This document shows, in pieces, positions 35,950 through 47,875 of a stretch of 64,000 nucleotides of DNA. The notes below the pieces were generated by a model. The model made no database searches. It had not been told where the DNA came from and saw only the letters and a program-made list of their open reading frames with translations. The stretch's first letter is position 1. Each line of letters begins with the position of its first letter. The position numbers and the translations under genes are program-made. This DNA is from Dermacentor variabilis (Eukaryota > Arthropoda > Arachnida > Ixodida > Ixodidae): positions 69,878,639 through 69,942,638 of the forward strand of contig NC_134577.1 in assembly GCF_050947875.1 (NCBI RefSeq). Direction: 5' to 3'.

Positions 35950-36900
35950 GTTAACCGAGGGGCCCGAATTTATTAGTGATATGACAGGAAGCCCATGTCG
36001 GATGGAATCCCTTGAAACTTTACTGTGAACCCCTTGTTGCCAAGTTCTTTGACGAGGTCTAGTGATTTGCGAAAGAAATATAGGGATGGTGGGCCACGGT
36101 AGAGTTGTTGCAACGTGGTCTTTGAGTCCGTAAGGAGGACCACATTCTGTGGAGGCAATGGATTTATTTTGCGCAGAGGGGCAACCACGCCTTCCACAGC
36201 GGTCGACGAAGCTAAACACTGAAGACGGCCAGGCCAATCTTATCTCGAAGAGGTAATATAGAATGCAGCTGCGCAGCGATCAGCATCTACTTTGACAAAG
36301 CCATCTGTGTATACTTGAAAGTGATTCGTGTAAGTCGTGCCAAATGCTCCATAACTAGGGACTTGTCTTCTGCAGCTGGAATGCAGCTCTTTGACTGTAG
36401 TCGTGGTACACTTAAGTTGCGTGTTATATCCTCGAATGTTCAGGGTTCATATACCTTTTCCCTCTGTCTTGAGCAGCGTAATCCTAAGAATCGAAGTTTG
36501 TTCAGTGCTGCATAAAAAAATGTTAGTGCGACCTGTTATCTACACTTTTTAAGAGGTCTGTGCCGGTCAGACTCACTCAAACGTAGTAGTTGCGCCCTGG
36601 AAACGGAGAGGGCGAGACTCAGCTTTCTAGAGAACTTGTTCGATGCCGGTTGAGGGACTCCCAAGTACAGCCGAATATCTTTTATGTGCATGGTTTCTAA
36701 GCGTTCGTATTGGCTATCTGAGTGTGACGTCAGAGGTAGTTGTTATAGGATCCGATTTGCAACGAACGCTGTATGTAGCCGTAGCATCCACGTCGGGTGG
36801 TTGTCCCTGCGTATGTCGGCGACTCGCTTGAGCACATGAAGCCTCTTCCACGACTACGCCACAACGTGGTCAACATTGCCGCACCAGAGTAGCTTATGGT
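35950..36900 (-). pseudogene. Non-LTR element fragment: RT C-terminus and RNase H
   Basis: Read on the minus strand, 36840-36500 resembles the RT thumb/connection region (HIKDIRLYLGVPQP). From 36290 the three RNase H acidic positions are visible: D in YTDGF, E in AVEGVV and D in LTDSKTTLQQLY (35973-36197). A stop at about 36240 and another after FQGIPSDMGFLSYH interrupt it. The RNase H plus RT order places it in an RNase H-bearing LINE group (I/Jockey/Loa-like), different from the other copies. No 3' end was recognised. Confidence 0.65.
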
Positions 36901-39419
36901 TCAAGCTTTTTTTTTCGGTAATTCAATATAGGCACTCTACCTTCTTGAAGAACGGTTGTTCATTTAGGTACCTTTGCGCTTACGAGATGTTTATGATATT
37001 TCGTGTTTATGTCGTGTAGTGCCAGTCATGAAATCCGCCTGCACATTAAACAAAAACTGTTTCCGGGATTTCTGCGAGAAAGAAGATAACAGCCCTATTG
37101 CTCGAAGTAAAAAGGAAAATGGGCGAGTTGGTATGGAAGCGTGGCTTAATTCAGAGCGCGAACTACTGGCACACGAGCTAAGGCTCAAGAAAAGACAGGA
37201 CACGGCGCTTACGGCGTTCAAATCACTTAGTCAAAGTGACTGTTTAATGAATGTCGTTCTACGTTATTACTTACCAGAATGCACTGCCAGAGATAAAACG
37301 TGCGTAAAAGGGTCTGGTGAACTTGGCGAAAGCGGCAGACACCAGCCGTGTTTGCTTTGTGCTTGAAGCACCAACAACAAACTGGGAATCTGTTTCGTTA
37401 ACTCGGCATTAAAAATACAAAAAGCTAAGTAGGAAGGTAATTAATAAGTTTTGTGTGAAGTGGTGTGCAGTGACGCTGTTGATAAATGAAATATTATCAC
37501 GGCGCCCCTTCATATAGGCGGTAGCATATAAAGCAAGTTTACACTCTGCAACACAGAAATATGGAAAATAATTTTGAAGGATATGTATTCGTCCTGTTAT
37601 AAAGAGTAGATATGATTAGTCCAGCCCCCGTCAGTGTTGAAAATTGCTAAACACAAGCTGCTCGCCCAAGGAAGAAAATATGCATCAATTAATATCTTAC
37701 ATTGGTGAACATCTTCGCATGGAGCCACAGGCTGGCGAAGAAAATCATATATTTAAGAAATTGCCGCATAAATGTAGACATAATTTGAACTCATTATTTG
37801 CTTTCAGAAATATTTATTCTTCGTTAAATAATAATTATAAACAAAATACCATCACCGTCCTTGCCTCTTTTACTAGGTTTTACTAGGTTTTTGTTTTTTT
37901 GTGTTATATTTAAAACACATATATTCTCTTCCACTTACACTTGCTTGTCCAGAATGTTGTATGAATGGGTTGGTAGCTAAAAGATCATGGTCATTCGTCT
38001 TCGCAGACTTCAATGAAATAATGAAACTTCGCGAGAATCCTCCACGCATAATATTTATATTAAATCTATACACCTATTATCAGCCGTGTAAAGTACAGTT
38101 TGCTCGCTTTAGGTCAGCGGACAGATTCAGTTACCATAGTTAAGTTACTTCTTATTACCTAGTTAGCTTTCATATATTGACTTCGCAGTTTCTTAATTTC
38201 AGTTATTATAATATTGGCCGATTACCATAAATACCGCATCCTACAATTATGCGTCGAAGAATTATTGTGTAATTGCCCCAAGCCTTTTGAAATTTGTTGC
38301 AGTGTATAGCGAGATAAACAGCTCCTCCCTTGTTATCTAATCGATATTAGCTTACAAGGATATACTCAGGGACCAAGTGTTTACGATCACATTGTCGCAG
38401 TGGGGTGTAAAGGGGTAACGACAGAGACATAAACGTCCACAGTCAGTGGTGTTTTATATTGAAATGTTTACTATAGTCATATCGCACACTAATCATTGAG
38501 AGTGGTATAGTATGATGGGACACCCACAGGTTTTTTAGAGCGCAGCTCTTTGGCGTCCGTTCCTGGGTTTCGCGTCGTCGTCGGCGTTGTCGTCGGCCTC
38601 GTAACCAGCTCCGCCCCCCTTTCATCCCCCCAGCGCTAGCAGCGACCGACTGATACCGCTGGATGCCGCTGACGCCGCTAGAGAGTCAAGATAACGTGAC
38701 TGCATAGAACACCGTCGCCGCCATGCAGAAAGAGGAGGAAAGGGTCCCCCCCCCCCTGTTCTTGTGTGGCGGATAGGGTGCTCTTCAGTTGCCGACGCGC
38801 CGGTTATTTCACGTAGGCCCCGGCACGTCGACGAATACGTGACCACCTTCCCACGGCTAGACCTGGTTCTTAGCGCTGCGGAAGCGAGGGTATCATATTG
38901 TTTGTGTCGGCATCGGCGGCGTTGTCCCTAAAACCAACTCCGCAGCTGGGGTTGACTCACTATCGGCGTCAGCGGCATCAGTCAGTCGCGGCTATCTCTT
39001 CCCTCCTCCCTTTATCGTGTTGTCCGCTTGCTGCGCGCGCTTCTGCCCCCATCGTTTGCCGCTGGGTGTACACGCCGCCCCCCTCCCCCCTCTTCCTGCG
39101 AGTCTCCGGTTGTCAAAGCGCCGGCTCGAACTTAATTCCTTTCTTCGCTCCTCCTCCAATGCAACCCCTGTGCGGTGTCAATCTATCGAAAAGGTGAAAC
39201 AGCTTATTTGCTGCGCTCAAATTTCGCATTAGGAAGTAACGTAATCGTCGGTAATTTTTTATGTTAGAGTTGTTATTAGGAGAAAAGTCTAGCCAATCTA
39301 GGTGCTCGACAAATTATTTGTGATAGCAATTCACATGAGTTTAACCATTTATGCCTTTTCTTGCACTGACATCAAACGTACAGCGCCGAATATTCTCATA
39401 AAACGATTTCAGTCCTGTC
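36901..39419. other. No convincing gene; GC-rich island at 38520-39190
   Basis: A 130-codon plus frame (36974-37366) has no domain or repeat similarity and is rated as chance, although it is the longest non-TE frame in the middle of the window. From about 38520 to 39190 the DNA is clearly GC-rich, with CGTCGTCGTCGGCG and long C runs near 38746, and has chance frames on both strands. It may be a repeat leader or an unmethylated island. The remaining DNA is AT-rich and unassigned. Confidence 0.4.
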
Positions 39420-39800
39420 TACTCGAACAGCGCGTGTATAGCTTTATTTGTATTTCACTTCCAGGCGTTGGAAAGCTCAAATGCACGGAGAATTGGCGTT
39501 TCTTTTCAAAAGAAACAGCGATACGCAATAGTGGCGGATAGGAAATGACACTACAATCATAGCACAATTTATGCAAGAGCTATCATGAATAAATATGGGT
39601 ACCGCTAATCAAACAAGAAATACTCTAGCGAAGTGGTAAAACGAAATAATTTCGGACTAGCCCCTGCATAATCCGGCAATATCTGCAGGCGTAAGAAAGA
39701 ATTGAAGTTTCAAGATTGGTACTTGAGTTTACCGATGTGTTGGATTCGTAAAATAGAACCAGAATCAGAATCGGTCTTGTTGTGGATGATTAGAAATATT
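39420..39800. repeat. Diverged short copy related to the N2 repeat
   Basis: Scattered but ordered matches to 34.8-35.1 kb and 44.25-44.55 kb: TTTGTATTTCACTTCCAGGCGTT versus TTTGTATTTTACTTCCAAGCGTT, AAGAAACAGC, and CAAGATTGGT...GTTT. Old and partial, and assigned by eye only. Confidence 0.4.
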
Positions 39801-40059
39801 ACTGCATGTTAATATAGAGGAGGAGGTTCCGAAGTCAGACTCCTATGGGATCTCCTTTACAAACTAACTGTAAAAAAGCACACATTACAACAGTTACAAG
39901 AAATCTTTGGCAAGGAAGTGATTAGCAAAAAATTATTAACAAGGTTTTAGAGTAAATTTAATGTGCATAAAATACTGGTTTGGCGCTGCTAGGTCCCGGT
40001 GGTGATCTCGTGTATCCATTGGGTGTCCTACAATCTGAAAAGGGTTGACAACAAGTATA

Positions 40060-40498
40060 TGGGGTTGCAATTGGCTTCTCTGCACCAGGTAAATTGGACA
40101 AGATGCGCGCCAAATTCAACAGTGACTGTCCTGCGATCTCTCGCTGTAGAATAAATCCCACAAAACCGTACGTACGGTGTGCCATGCGTAAGGTCGACGG
40201 GATTCCCCTCTCTTGCGGTAAAGTCTATGTCGGTCAAACTGAAGGCAGTATTCACGAACGCGCCAGGAAGCATGAGAGGTTAACAGGAGACCTGACGGCC
40301 TCGTTACAGACTCTACCCGCTCGATTGCGCTCTCGCAGAGGTCTAAGCAATCAAAAGTGTGAGCCACGACTTGAGGGAATAAAAGTTTTAACCAGAAGTG
40401 AGGACAGATTAGCTCGCGAGCTATCAGAAGCCTTTTTTTATCATGCCGAGGGGCAACATGTGCCTAAGCACCACATCAGTCTCGCTGCGTGGTAGTAA
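40060..40498 (+). pseudogene. Penelope-like element fragment: GIY-YIG endonuclease domain
   Basis: A 133-codon frame (40094-40495) carries a cysteine-containing linker (CPAISRC) and then PLSCGKVYVGQTEGSIHERA, the GIY-YIG endonuclease core as found at the C-terminus of Penelope-like retroelements (KVYVGQT, with R/E.H spacing). Near the C-terminus is LTRSEDRLARELSEAFF. Upstream, FSAPGKLDKM belongs to the linker after the RT domain, which is missing. An untranslated tail with AATAAA (about 40635) and a GTCCTCGTCTT phrase follows to about 40720. The frame is open to its stop, but the RT is absent, so the element is a 3' fragment. Confidence 0.75.
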
Positions 40499-41777
40499 AT
40501 TCAGGTGATTAAACCAAGGGAGGTAATATGTAGTCCGTTGAACTTAACCGACCGTTTCTATGTGTGTGCGTACGTTTTTCCGGCAGTTAAATTCGCTCAG
40601 CACGTTTTACATAAATGTTGCGCGTGCCCCTTTCAATAAACATAGTTGGAGCCAGCGCCCGTCCTGTTAAGTCTTTCTGTGTCCTCGTCTTAGAAGTAGC
40701 GCTGGATTACTTTCGTAACAAAGAAAAATAACGAACAAGCGAGAAGGCTAAAATTTCGTCTTGAAAGCAGGCCACGGAGGAGCCTCTGGAAGAAGACCCA
40801 AAGCGTTGTCGTTGTTCTGCACATCGTGATATAATACAATAAAGAAATTATTGCAGCTTTTTTTTACGGGAACATGTGTAGTCTTCTTTAACATTAAATT
40901 CCGCTCACGCTTTACTATTGGTTTCATTGAATGTGGACCTCTTACCAGAGATTCTTGCTGTATCCCGTGGAGCCTGCAAAAGCTGATGAAGATAAGACAC
41001 AATAATCCTTTCCTAGATTTTTGTCGTCAAAGGTCAATGAATGGTTCATTTGTCTATTGAGTGGCATAATAATAAATGCAATATTTGAAACTGAGATGTA
41101 TGTCCTTGCTTCTTTTTTCCTTTGTTAGTAAAAACTGATAAATAATACAGTTATTCCTCCAGAAGTACGGCAAAGAAGTACGGCTTGGCTAAACCTAAGG
41201 CTCCCTGTGATAATTTCCATGTGGTAAAGGCCAGTGTCAAGAACTACTACCTTAAGGTCTGCTTGGCCGAAGCTTGAACAAATGCTAGGACAGCTATTTT
41301 TAGTGAAAGTTTGTCCTTGAACAATATACAGTGGGTGCGATCAGTCTAAAAATCACATTTTGTTTTAATCTGCTGCTGGCCTTGTGAACTATACACAGGG
41401 TCAGGTCATAAACCAAAAATCCTGAATGCGTATTTCCTTTTTCAGTTGTCTTGAACTTGTTTCAAAAGTTGCGTTACCTGTGGTTGCTAAAAAGGTTTAG
41501 TACTAACATATAATTATGAAACTGATAGCGAGTCAAACATATGTGAAGAAACGCGTCAAGCAGAAAACTCGGAAGAAACCGCAGACATTGAATAAATGCT
41601 TGTTTTTTCCTTTGACAATGCACACTTGATCTTTCCGGGTGGATCACTTTTTAGATATCTATGTTCCGTGTAATCAAAATATTCAATGCTGTCGTCGATT
41701 AAGGCTTTCACATGTTTTCTGCTCTGCCATTTGGATAAAAAAGAAGACAGTTGTATACGGTTTTTGTTGATCGATTT
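40499..41777. other. No gene seen after the Penelope-like tail
   Basis: 40499-40720 looks like the 3'UTR of the Penelope-like fragment. The rest is AT-rich without recognisable features, apart from a short direct repeat AGAAGTACGGC at about 41161 and 41174. Confidence 0.4.
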
Positions 41778-42003
41778 GATTTTGTCGTTTTACGTGGCAA
41801 AACCACAATAGGCTTATGAATCACGCTACCGTGGAAGACTCTGGCGAGGTGCACCACCTGGGGATTTATAACGTGCACCCAATGCATGGTCGATGCGTGT
41901 TTTTGCATTTGGTCCCCATCGAAATGCGGCCGGCATGGCCGGGATTTGATGCCACGACCTCGTGGTTAGCAACGCCAAAGCCGCTATGCCACCACGGTGG
42001 GTC
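41778..42003 (-). mobile_element. Ruka-like SINE, minus strand
   Basis: On the minus strand: head CCCACCGTGGTGGCATAGCG, B-box-like GGCATCAAATCCCGGCC, then GCCGCATTTCGATGGGG, GGTGCACGTTATAAATCCCC and GTGGTTTTGCCACGTAAAAC. These blocks match the SINE at 49725-49963 in order. No target duplication was found by eye. The copy is mutated (a decayed A-box). Confidence 0.8.
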
Positions 42004-42399
42004 ATATAGTTGTTGCAACGATATTGCAAACCATACTGACCATCTACAGTCACTCTACATTTCTTTGTGTTCAAGAACATTGCCGAAAAGAGGTTAGGAA
42101 TTCTTGCCCGAACGATAAGCATTGAAACCGATAGTAATTAAGGTTTATCATTGCGATGAAGGAGTCTCAGAACGATACTTATCGCCGCCAGTTACGTTGC
42201 ACGCGTCATTCCTTTGATTGAGACAGCAATTATATGGACTCTCCTCAGTGATGTTTTCTGTAAATTATAAGGGCGACAACACCGTCACCATTCGCCGTAA
42301 GCTGTATGGGCGAGTGAAAGCTTACGACCACCGCAGCTCGTTCCCGCGTAACCAATAGAGAAAAACGTGCAGCTAGCGCACTGTTGGAGGCGAGGAGGG

Positions 42400-42573
42400 G
42401 GGGTGGAGATTTTGTCCTCACACCCCGTCCGGCGTGTCACTTCCCAAAAGTGTACAGGAAGGCCAGCAGCTTTCGATCTGGTTGACCTTAGTCCGGAGAA
42501 GGGTTGCTTTACAGCACTGAAATATCATCATCATCGTCATCATCATCGCCACCACCACCACCACCATCCTCAT

Positions 42574-42610
<37 letters not shown>

Positions 42611-45000
42611 TTACGCCCACTGCAGGGCAAAGGCCTCTCCCATACTTCTCCAACTACCCCGGTCATGTACTAATTGCGGCCATGTTGTCCCTGCAAACTT
42701 CTTAATCTCATCCGCCCACCTAACTTTCTGCCGCCCTCTGCTGCGCTTCCCTTCCCTTGGAATCCATTCCGTAACATTTAATGACGATCTGTTAACTTCC
42801 CTCCTCATTACGTGTCCTGCCCAAAGCCCATTTCATCTTCTTGATTTCAACTAAGATATCATTAACTCGCGTTTGTTGCCTCACCCAATCTGCTCTTTTC
42901 TTATCCCTTAACGTTACACCTATCATTCTTCTTTCCATAGCTCCTTGCGTCGTCCTCAATTTAAGTAGAACCCTTTTCGTAAGCCTCCAGGTTTCTGCCC
43001 TGTACGTGAGTACTGGTAAGACACAGCTGTCATAAACTTTTCTCTTGAGGGATAATGGCAACCTGCTGTTCATGATCTGAGAATGCCTGCCAAAAGCACC
43101 CCAGCCCATATTTATTCTGAAGTATCGTTCGAGGAAGAATAGGCGGTGAGGCTCTGTTACACCAATGCGGCCATCGAAGGGAAGTGCACAGTGAGCATGA
43201 CAACACCTGTACCGGCTCGGCGATGGGACGAAAACGACGTAAACCCGACGGATCGAAGTGGTTATAAGCCAGCGAACCATCGGAAAGAGAAAGGCATTCG
43301 GAGACGTTCATAGGCGGGCTTTTTGCCGCGAGCCACAGCTTGCAATTTGCTTTCGGCCGAGGATGACATGTTACTGTTATTTTGCTTGTTTCTGAGTCCT
43401 GCACATAATGTAAATAAACCTTTCGTTCTCATAGTCCGCCTCAACGTAGGCCAACTCCCGGACGCAACGGCAGGGTCTAATACCGCTCGTGATGGGCTCC
43501 TCACGATGGTTTGTCAGGGGCCAGGAGACAGGCGCTGCGGCTGGGCCAACAAGTGCGCGAGCTACGCAGTCCACCTCCTCGTTGCCCCGCCAGGCTCGTG
43601 TGCCCTGGAAACCAGGGGACCCCGTGGTCCTCAGTCAATGTGGGGCCCAGGATATCGGTGACGCACCTGGGAAATGCGCCTCTATGATAACCTAGGTGGC
43701 CTGTCAATCCGTGAGCATCTATGTGGGTCGAGCCCTTCGTTCTGCTTCTCTTATTGCGAGGGCTATGGTTGCTGCCTCCGCGGTGGCGCTTTATCTCGTC
43801 CATATTGAAGCACAGGCCACCACTTTGTTTAGGTTGGTTACTACACTGCACTACTTTCAGAATCAGCCTACATATGGGGAGTGCTCAACGCCTGCTTGAC
43901 CTCCGCTCCGGATATACCCGGCATTACACTAGCTTCGGGATTTTTTTCTACTCGCATAAACGATAGTGGGGAAGGTAGCCCTTAACAGCGTCGCTGTAAA
44001 AAAGGAAGGCGCAATAATTCTCTAATCGTTACAGCATAGGGCTGCTGTGCTGGGGAACCAAAATGTGTTGCCATCATCCGGCAGATTTTTTTATGTTTTT
44101 GGTATACGCTATTTTGTAAGACAGCTGCAGCAGCCAGTAGTCATGGTCAGTAGAGTCCGGGTTATCCGAGTCCTGCTTGGTTATCAGGATTACGGAACTG
44201 CTTATTTTTCTCATGAATCGGCCTGCAGTCTTCCCAGCTTGATCAGCGCTGGTATTTTTGTTTTTTTTTATTTCACTTTCAAGCTTTAAAAACAAATTCG
44301 ACGGCGCGTTATGGTTTTTCCCGACAGGAACAAGAAACAGCACGGTACATGAATGACGTGAGTGTAGAATAGGCAGCTGTTATTAAGCATCAATATTTTC
44401 ACCTCTCAACACTAAAGCCACGACACGTTAACAAAATTAGACAGAATTGTTTTCGAGAAGCCCTTGAAGTTCCCGGTAATATTTTTGCACCAGGAAAGGA
44501 GCGTGAGTTTTAAGATTCATGTGCCGGTTTGCTGATGTTTTGAATTCATATTCAGAAAGGTTATGTTATGTATGGCTGCGAATTATGTTTTTCGGCCGAG
44601 ATCATGTTTTACTAACAGTTTCGAAAGACACAATTTAAGTGCTAGAACGTGCGTCAAACATAAAAAAAATATATTAGAAAAACACGAGACACGAATCAAC
44701 AGTGTTCTTGTTTGTAATTTAATATATGTTTTCGAGGCTGGCGCCATCATAGCCTTGGTTGCTCTTGCGCCATAAATCCCTACATTACTACTAGAATGAA
44801 TACTGTTTTCTTTTAGAAGTGACGGTTTTCAGCGTTTGCAGAAGTTAAATATATTCCAGCGGTATTGCTATGGACAAATAGAGCCCACACAGGTTTTTTT
44901 TTTTAATGTAAACTGTTACATGTTAAATGTTCGTGCAAGGAAAAGCACCTAATTGACATATTGTAGTCAAAGTCACTTACTGAACCGAACTTACTAATGA
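42400..45000. repeat. Long non-coding repeat, subfamily N2 copy 2, split by an RTE fragment
   Basis: Left part 42400-42523 and right part 43129-45000 are collinear with 33465-35519. At the split the left side ends ...CTGAAATATC and the right side restarts TGAAGTATCGTT. The uninterrupted copy reads TTGAAATATCGTTCC (33589-33603), so the RTE entered here with a short target duplication. The TATA-like ATAAGCC (43262) and AATAAACC (43412) signals are retained. Confidence 0.7.
42519..43128 (-). mobile_element. 3' fragment of an RTE-clade LINE
   Basis: Minus-strand frames contain MGWGAFGRHSQIMNSRLPLS, CVLPVLTYRAETWRLTKRVL and MERRMIGVTLRDKKRADWV, nearly identical to the C-terminal part of the RTE at 52.6-53.1 kb. 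The 3' end reads into ALQWA, then into a compound trinucleotide tail (GCT, GGT and GAT repeats, 42519-42608). Only the last 0.6 kb of the element is present, as is usual for 5'-truncated insertions. Small frameshifts are present. Confidence 0.85.
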
Positions 45001-45160
45001 CAGTCGCTCTATTCTACTACGGGGCGCAGTAGACGTAAAGCGTATTTGTAGTAAAAGAAGAGCAAAAAGAAACGTGCTGACCCAATGCACTTGTTCTGCT
45101 CTCCCTCAAAAGAATCTTTAGTGAAGCGGTTACTTTTACGTGCGACAAAAGCAAATGTCA

Positions 45161-47875
45161 AAGAGAGAGAGAGAGAAGGGAAGACGGAAAGGCAGGGAGG
45201 TTAACCAGACTGAGTCCAGTTTGCTACCCTACACGTGGGGAGGGGAATGGGGAGTGAAAGAGGGAGAGAGAGAGCACTTAGGTGTAGGATGTCTGTAGTC
45301 GGGCACTCAAGTCTGTTGCCCTCAGGTAGCGACAAAGTGCTCGAACCGCTTTCTGGGCCAATGAGCTGTGAGGCCACGCTCCCAAGATCTTCGCTTCCGT
45401 AAATGGCCTGTCATCCAGTCTATTCAAGGCACACTGGAGAGTCGCACGTTGATTATCGAAGCGAGAACAGTGGCACAGAAGGTGACTGATGGTCTCTTCA
45501 CACTTGCACTTAGCGCACATTGGTGAATCCGCCATTCCAATACGATAGCTGTAGGAGTTGGTGAATGCTACGCCTACCCACAGCCGACACAGCAGTGTTG
45601 CGTCACGTCGTGGAAGGTTCGCTGGTAATGTAAGGTTCAGTGATGGGTCGAGGCTGTGTAAACGACACTTAGAGTTCTGTGGTGTATGCCAGCAACCTAA
45701 CGTGATTGCACGAGCGAGACTGCGAAGCTCTCTTGCAGCGTCGACTCTGGATAAAGGTATAAGGAGTGTCGGTGAGCCAGCCTGAGCACGTCGGGCAGCG
45801 TCATCGGCGAGGTGATTACCAACGATGCCACAGTGTCCCGGCAGCCACTGAAATATGATATCATGTCCTCTTTCAGATGCGCAATGGCAGGTTTCGTTGA
45901 TTTGTGACACCAGCTGTTCATAATTGCCACGTCGTAAACTACGGAAGCTCTGGAGGGCTGCTTTCGAGTCACAAAATATTGCCCATTTGATGGACGGTTC
46001 TTTTTCAATGTATTCGACAGCAGCGCGAAGAGCGGCCAGTTCAGAACCTGTAGATGTCGTTACGTGTGAAGTCTTGAACTTGATGACGACCGATTGAGAT
46101 GGTGGAACAACGGCGCCCGTAGAATTTTCCGAGACGGAACCATCCGTGTAAACATGAATTCGGTTAGCGTATGAACAATGCAGAAGTTCCAATGTGATCT
46201 GCTTGAGAGCCGCGGTGGTCAGGCTAGCTTTCTTCACTATTCCTGGAACAGCGAGGTACACAGGAGGCTTCTTCAAGCACCACATAGGGGATGGCGTTCT
46301 TGTTGCGGGTGAGTGCCTCAAAGACAAAGAGTGCCGGTTAGCCGCAATTGATCTGGAGAACGCTGCCTTGGGTCTTTTCTCAGGCAAGTGAGCGAGATGG
46401 TGGTCAGGGACTCTGGAAAAATGGCGAACATGCGCCCGGAGTGCGTCGATATCTATATAGGTCCTTATTGGGTTGTCTCTCGCGGTGGCAATTGTTGCCA
46501 CGGTTGAAGCATTTCGAGGTAGCCCCAGACATGTTCGAAGGGCTTGGCCTTGAATGCTCTGTAGGACATGGATGTTAGTTTTGTTAGCATTGGACAGCAC
46601 CGGTGTGCTGTATCGCAAGTATCCTAGGAAGAGCGTCCTGTATAGTTGAAGCATAGATGCCACGGATGTGCCCCACGTTTTTCCGGCAAGAAACCTTAGT
46701 ATATGGGAGATAGAAGTAAGCCTCTTCTTCAAGTATGAGATGTGGGGGCTCCATGAAAGGTCTCTGTCTATAATAACGCCTAGGAATCGGTGAGCTTTTG
46801 CGTAGGAAATTGGTTGGTGGTCAATAGAAATGGGGTACCAGGTCATGGGCTTGTGGGTAAAGGCGACTAAGGCGCACTTCTCGGTCGAAATGCTGAGGCC
46901 TTGCGCACTCAGGTACGATGATGTTAGGGTCACTGCTTTTTGGAGCCGTGCACGCACCTGGAGACGCGTAACTGCCGAGGCCCATATGCATATGTCGTCA
47001 GCATATATTGAAAGGTTTACTGTATGTGGTAGAACGTCGGCAAGGCCAAGGATTGCAAGGTTGAACAAAGTGGGGCTAAGAACCCCACCCTGAGGGACGC
47101 CACGGTAAGTGTAATGGTCAGCAGTTCGGCCATCTGCACTGTGCACAAAGAAGGATCTTTTGAATAGATAGCTCCGAATCCACCGAAACATGCGTCCACC
47201 AATTCCGTTATTTTCCAGGGCATCAAGGATTGCTTCATGCGTTACATTATCATAAGCGCTTTTCACGTCGAGGAATAGTGCAACCGATATACGCTTGTGG
47301 TGTCTTTCTTGTTGTACAGACGTGACTAGGTCGATGACGTTGTCAATAGAGGAACGGCCTCTTCTAAAACCAGCCATGGCATCGGGGTATACGTTGTGGC
47401 GCTCAAGATACCATTCTAGGCGGGTTAGAATCATTCTTTCCATGACCTTCCCAACACAGCTGGACAGCGCAATGGGTCGGTAGGACGCTAGGTCAAGTGG
47501 CGACTTTCCAGGCTTCAGGAGTGGTACCAAGCGGCTGGACTTCCACCGCTCAGGAACGACGCCATCATTCCATGACTGGTTATAACATTCCAGTAGTCTG
47601 CTTCGGCCATCTTCACCTAGGTGGCATAAAGCAGCGTAGGGGATGCCGTCAGGTCCTGGCGACGATGAGCGCCTGCAGGAGGTCAAAGCAGCATCCAATT
47701 CCTCAAGTGAGAAGGACACATTCAATTCTGGGAAGCGTGTCGCAGGAACCTCACCCAGAATTTCGCTACTGATGGTGACCACACTGCCCGCAATCTTCAC
47801 ACAGAAGTCTTCGGCTATATCTACCTGTGAGCGGCCTTGAAAGAGGGCTAGGGCTGTTCTCGCTTCGATAATCAA
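45161..47875 (-). CDS. I-type LINE ORF2: reverse transcriptase with RNase H, 5'-truncated
   Basis: The longest frame in the window: 865 codons (47875-45278), uninterrupted. Order: RT fingers and palm from about residue 60 (SSPGPDGIPYAAL, RPIALSSCVGK, FLDVKSAYDNV, GVPQGGVLSPTLFNL), catalytic YADD at residue 291 (DNA 46994-47005), thumb, then RNase H (YTDGS at about 576, GSELAALRAAV at about 610, CDSKAAL at about 635, WLPGHCGIVGNHLADDAAR at about 675), and a C-terminal finger (CAKCKCEETISHLLCHC, about 790). All visible catalytic residues are intact. The endonuclease and ORF1 are missing. The first few codons come from the junction with another copy, and no ATG begins the frame. The 3'UTR runs to a (CT)n end at 45161-45177. 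Confidence 0.9.

Noticed and set aside
36974..37366. Possible host exon/gene (130 codons, plus strand)
   Set aside because: No domain, no repeat of codon pattern and no splice or promoter context. The length is compatible with chance in 64 kb.
42367..42854. His/Gln- and Ser/Pro-rich proteins encoded over the trinucleotide tract
   Set aside because: These frames exist only because the RTE tail microsatellite is translated in three frames.
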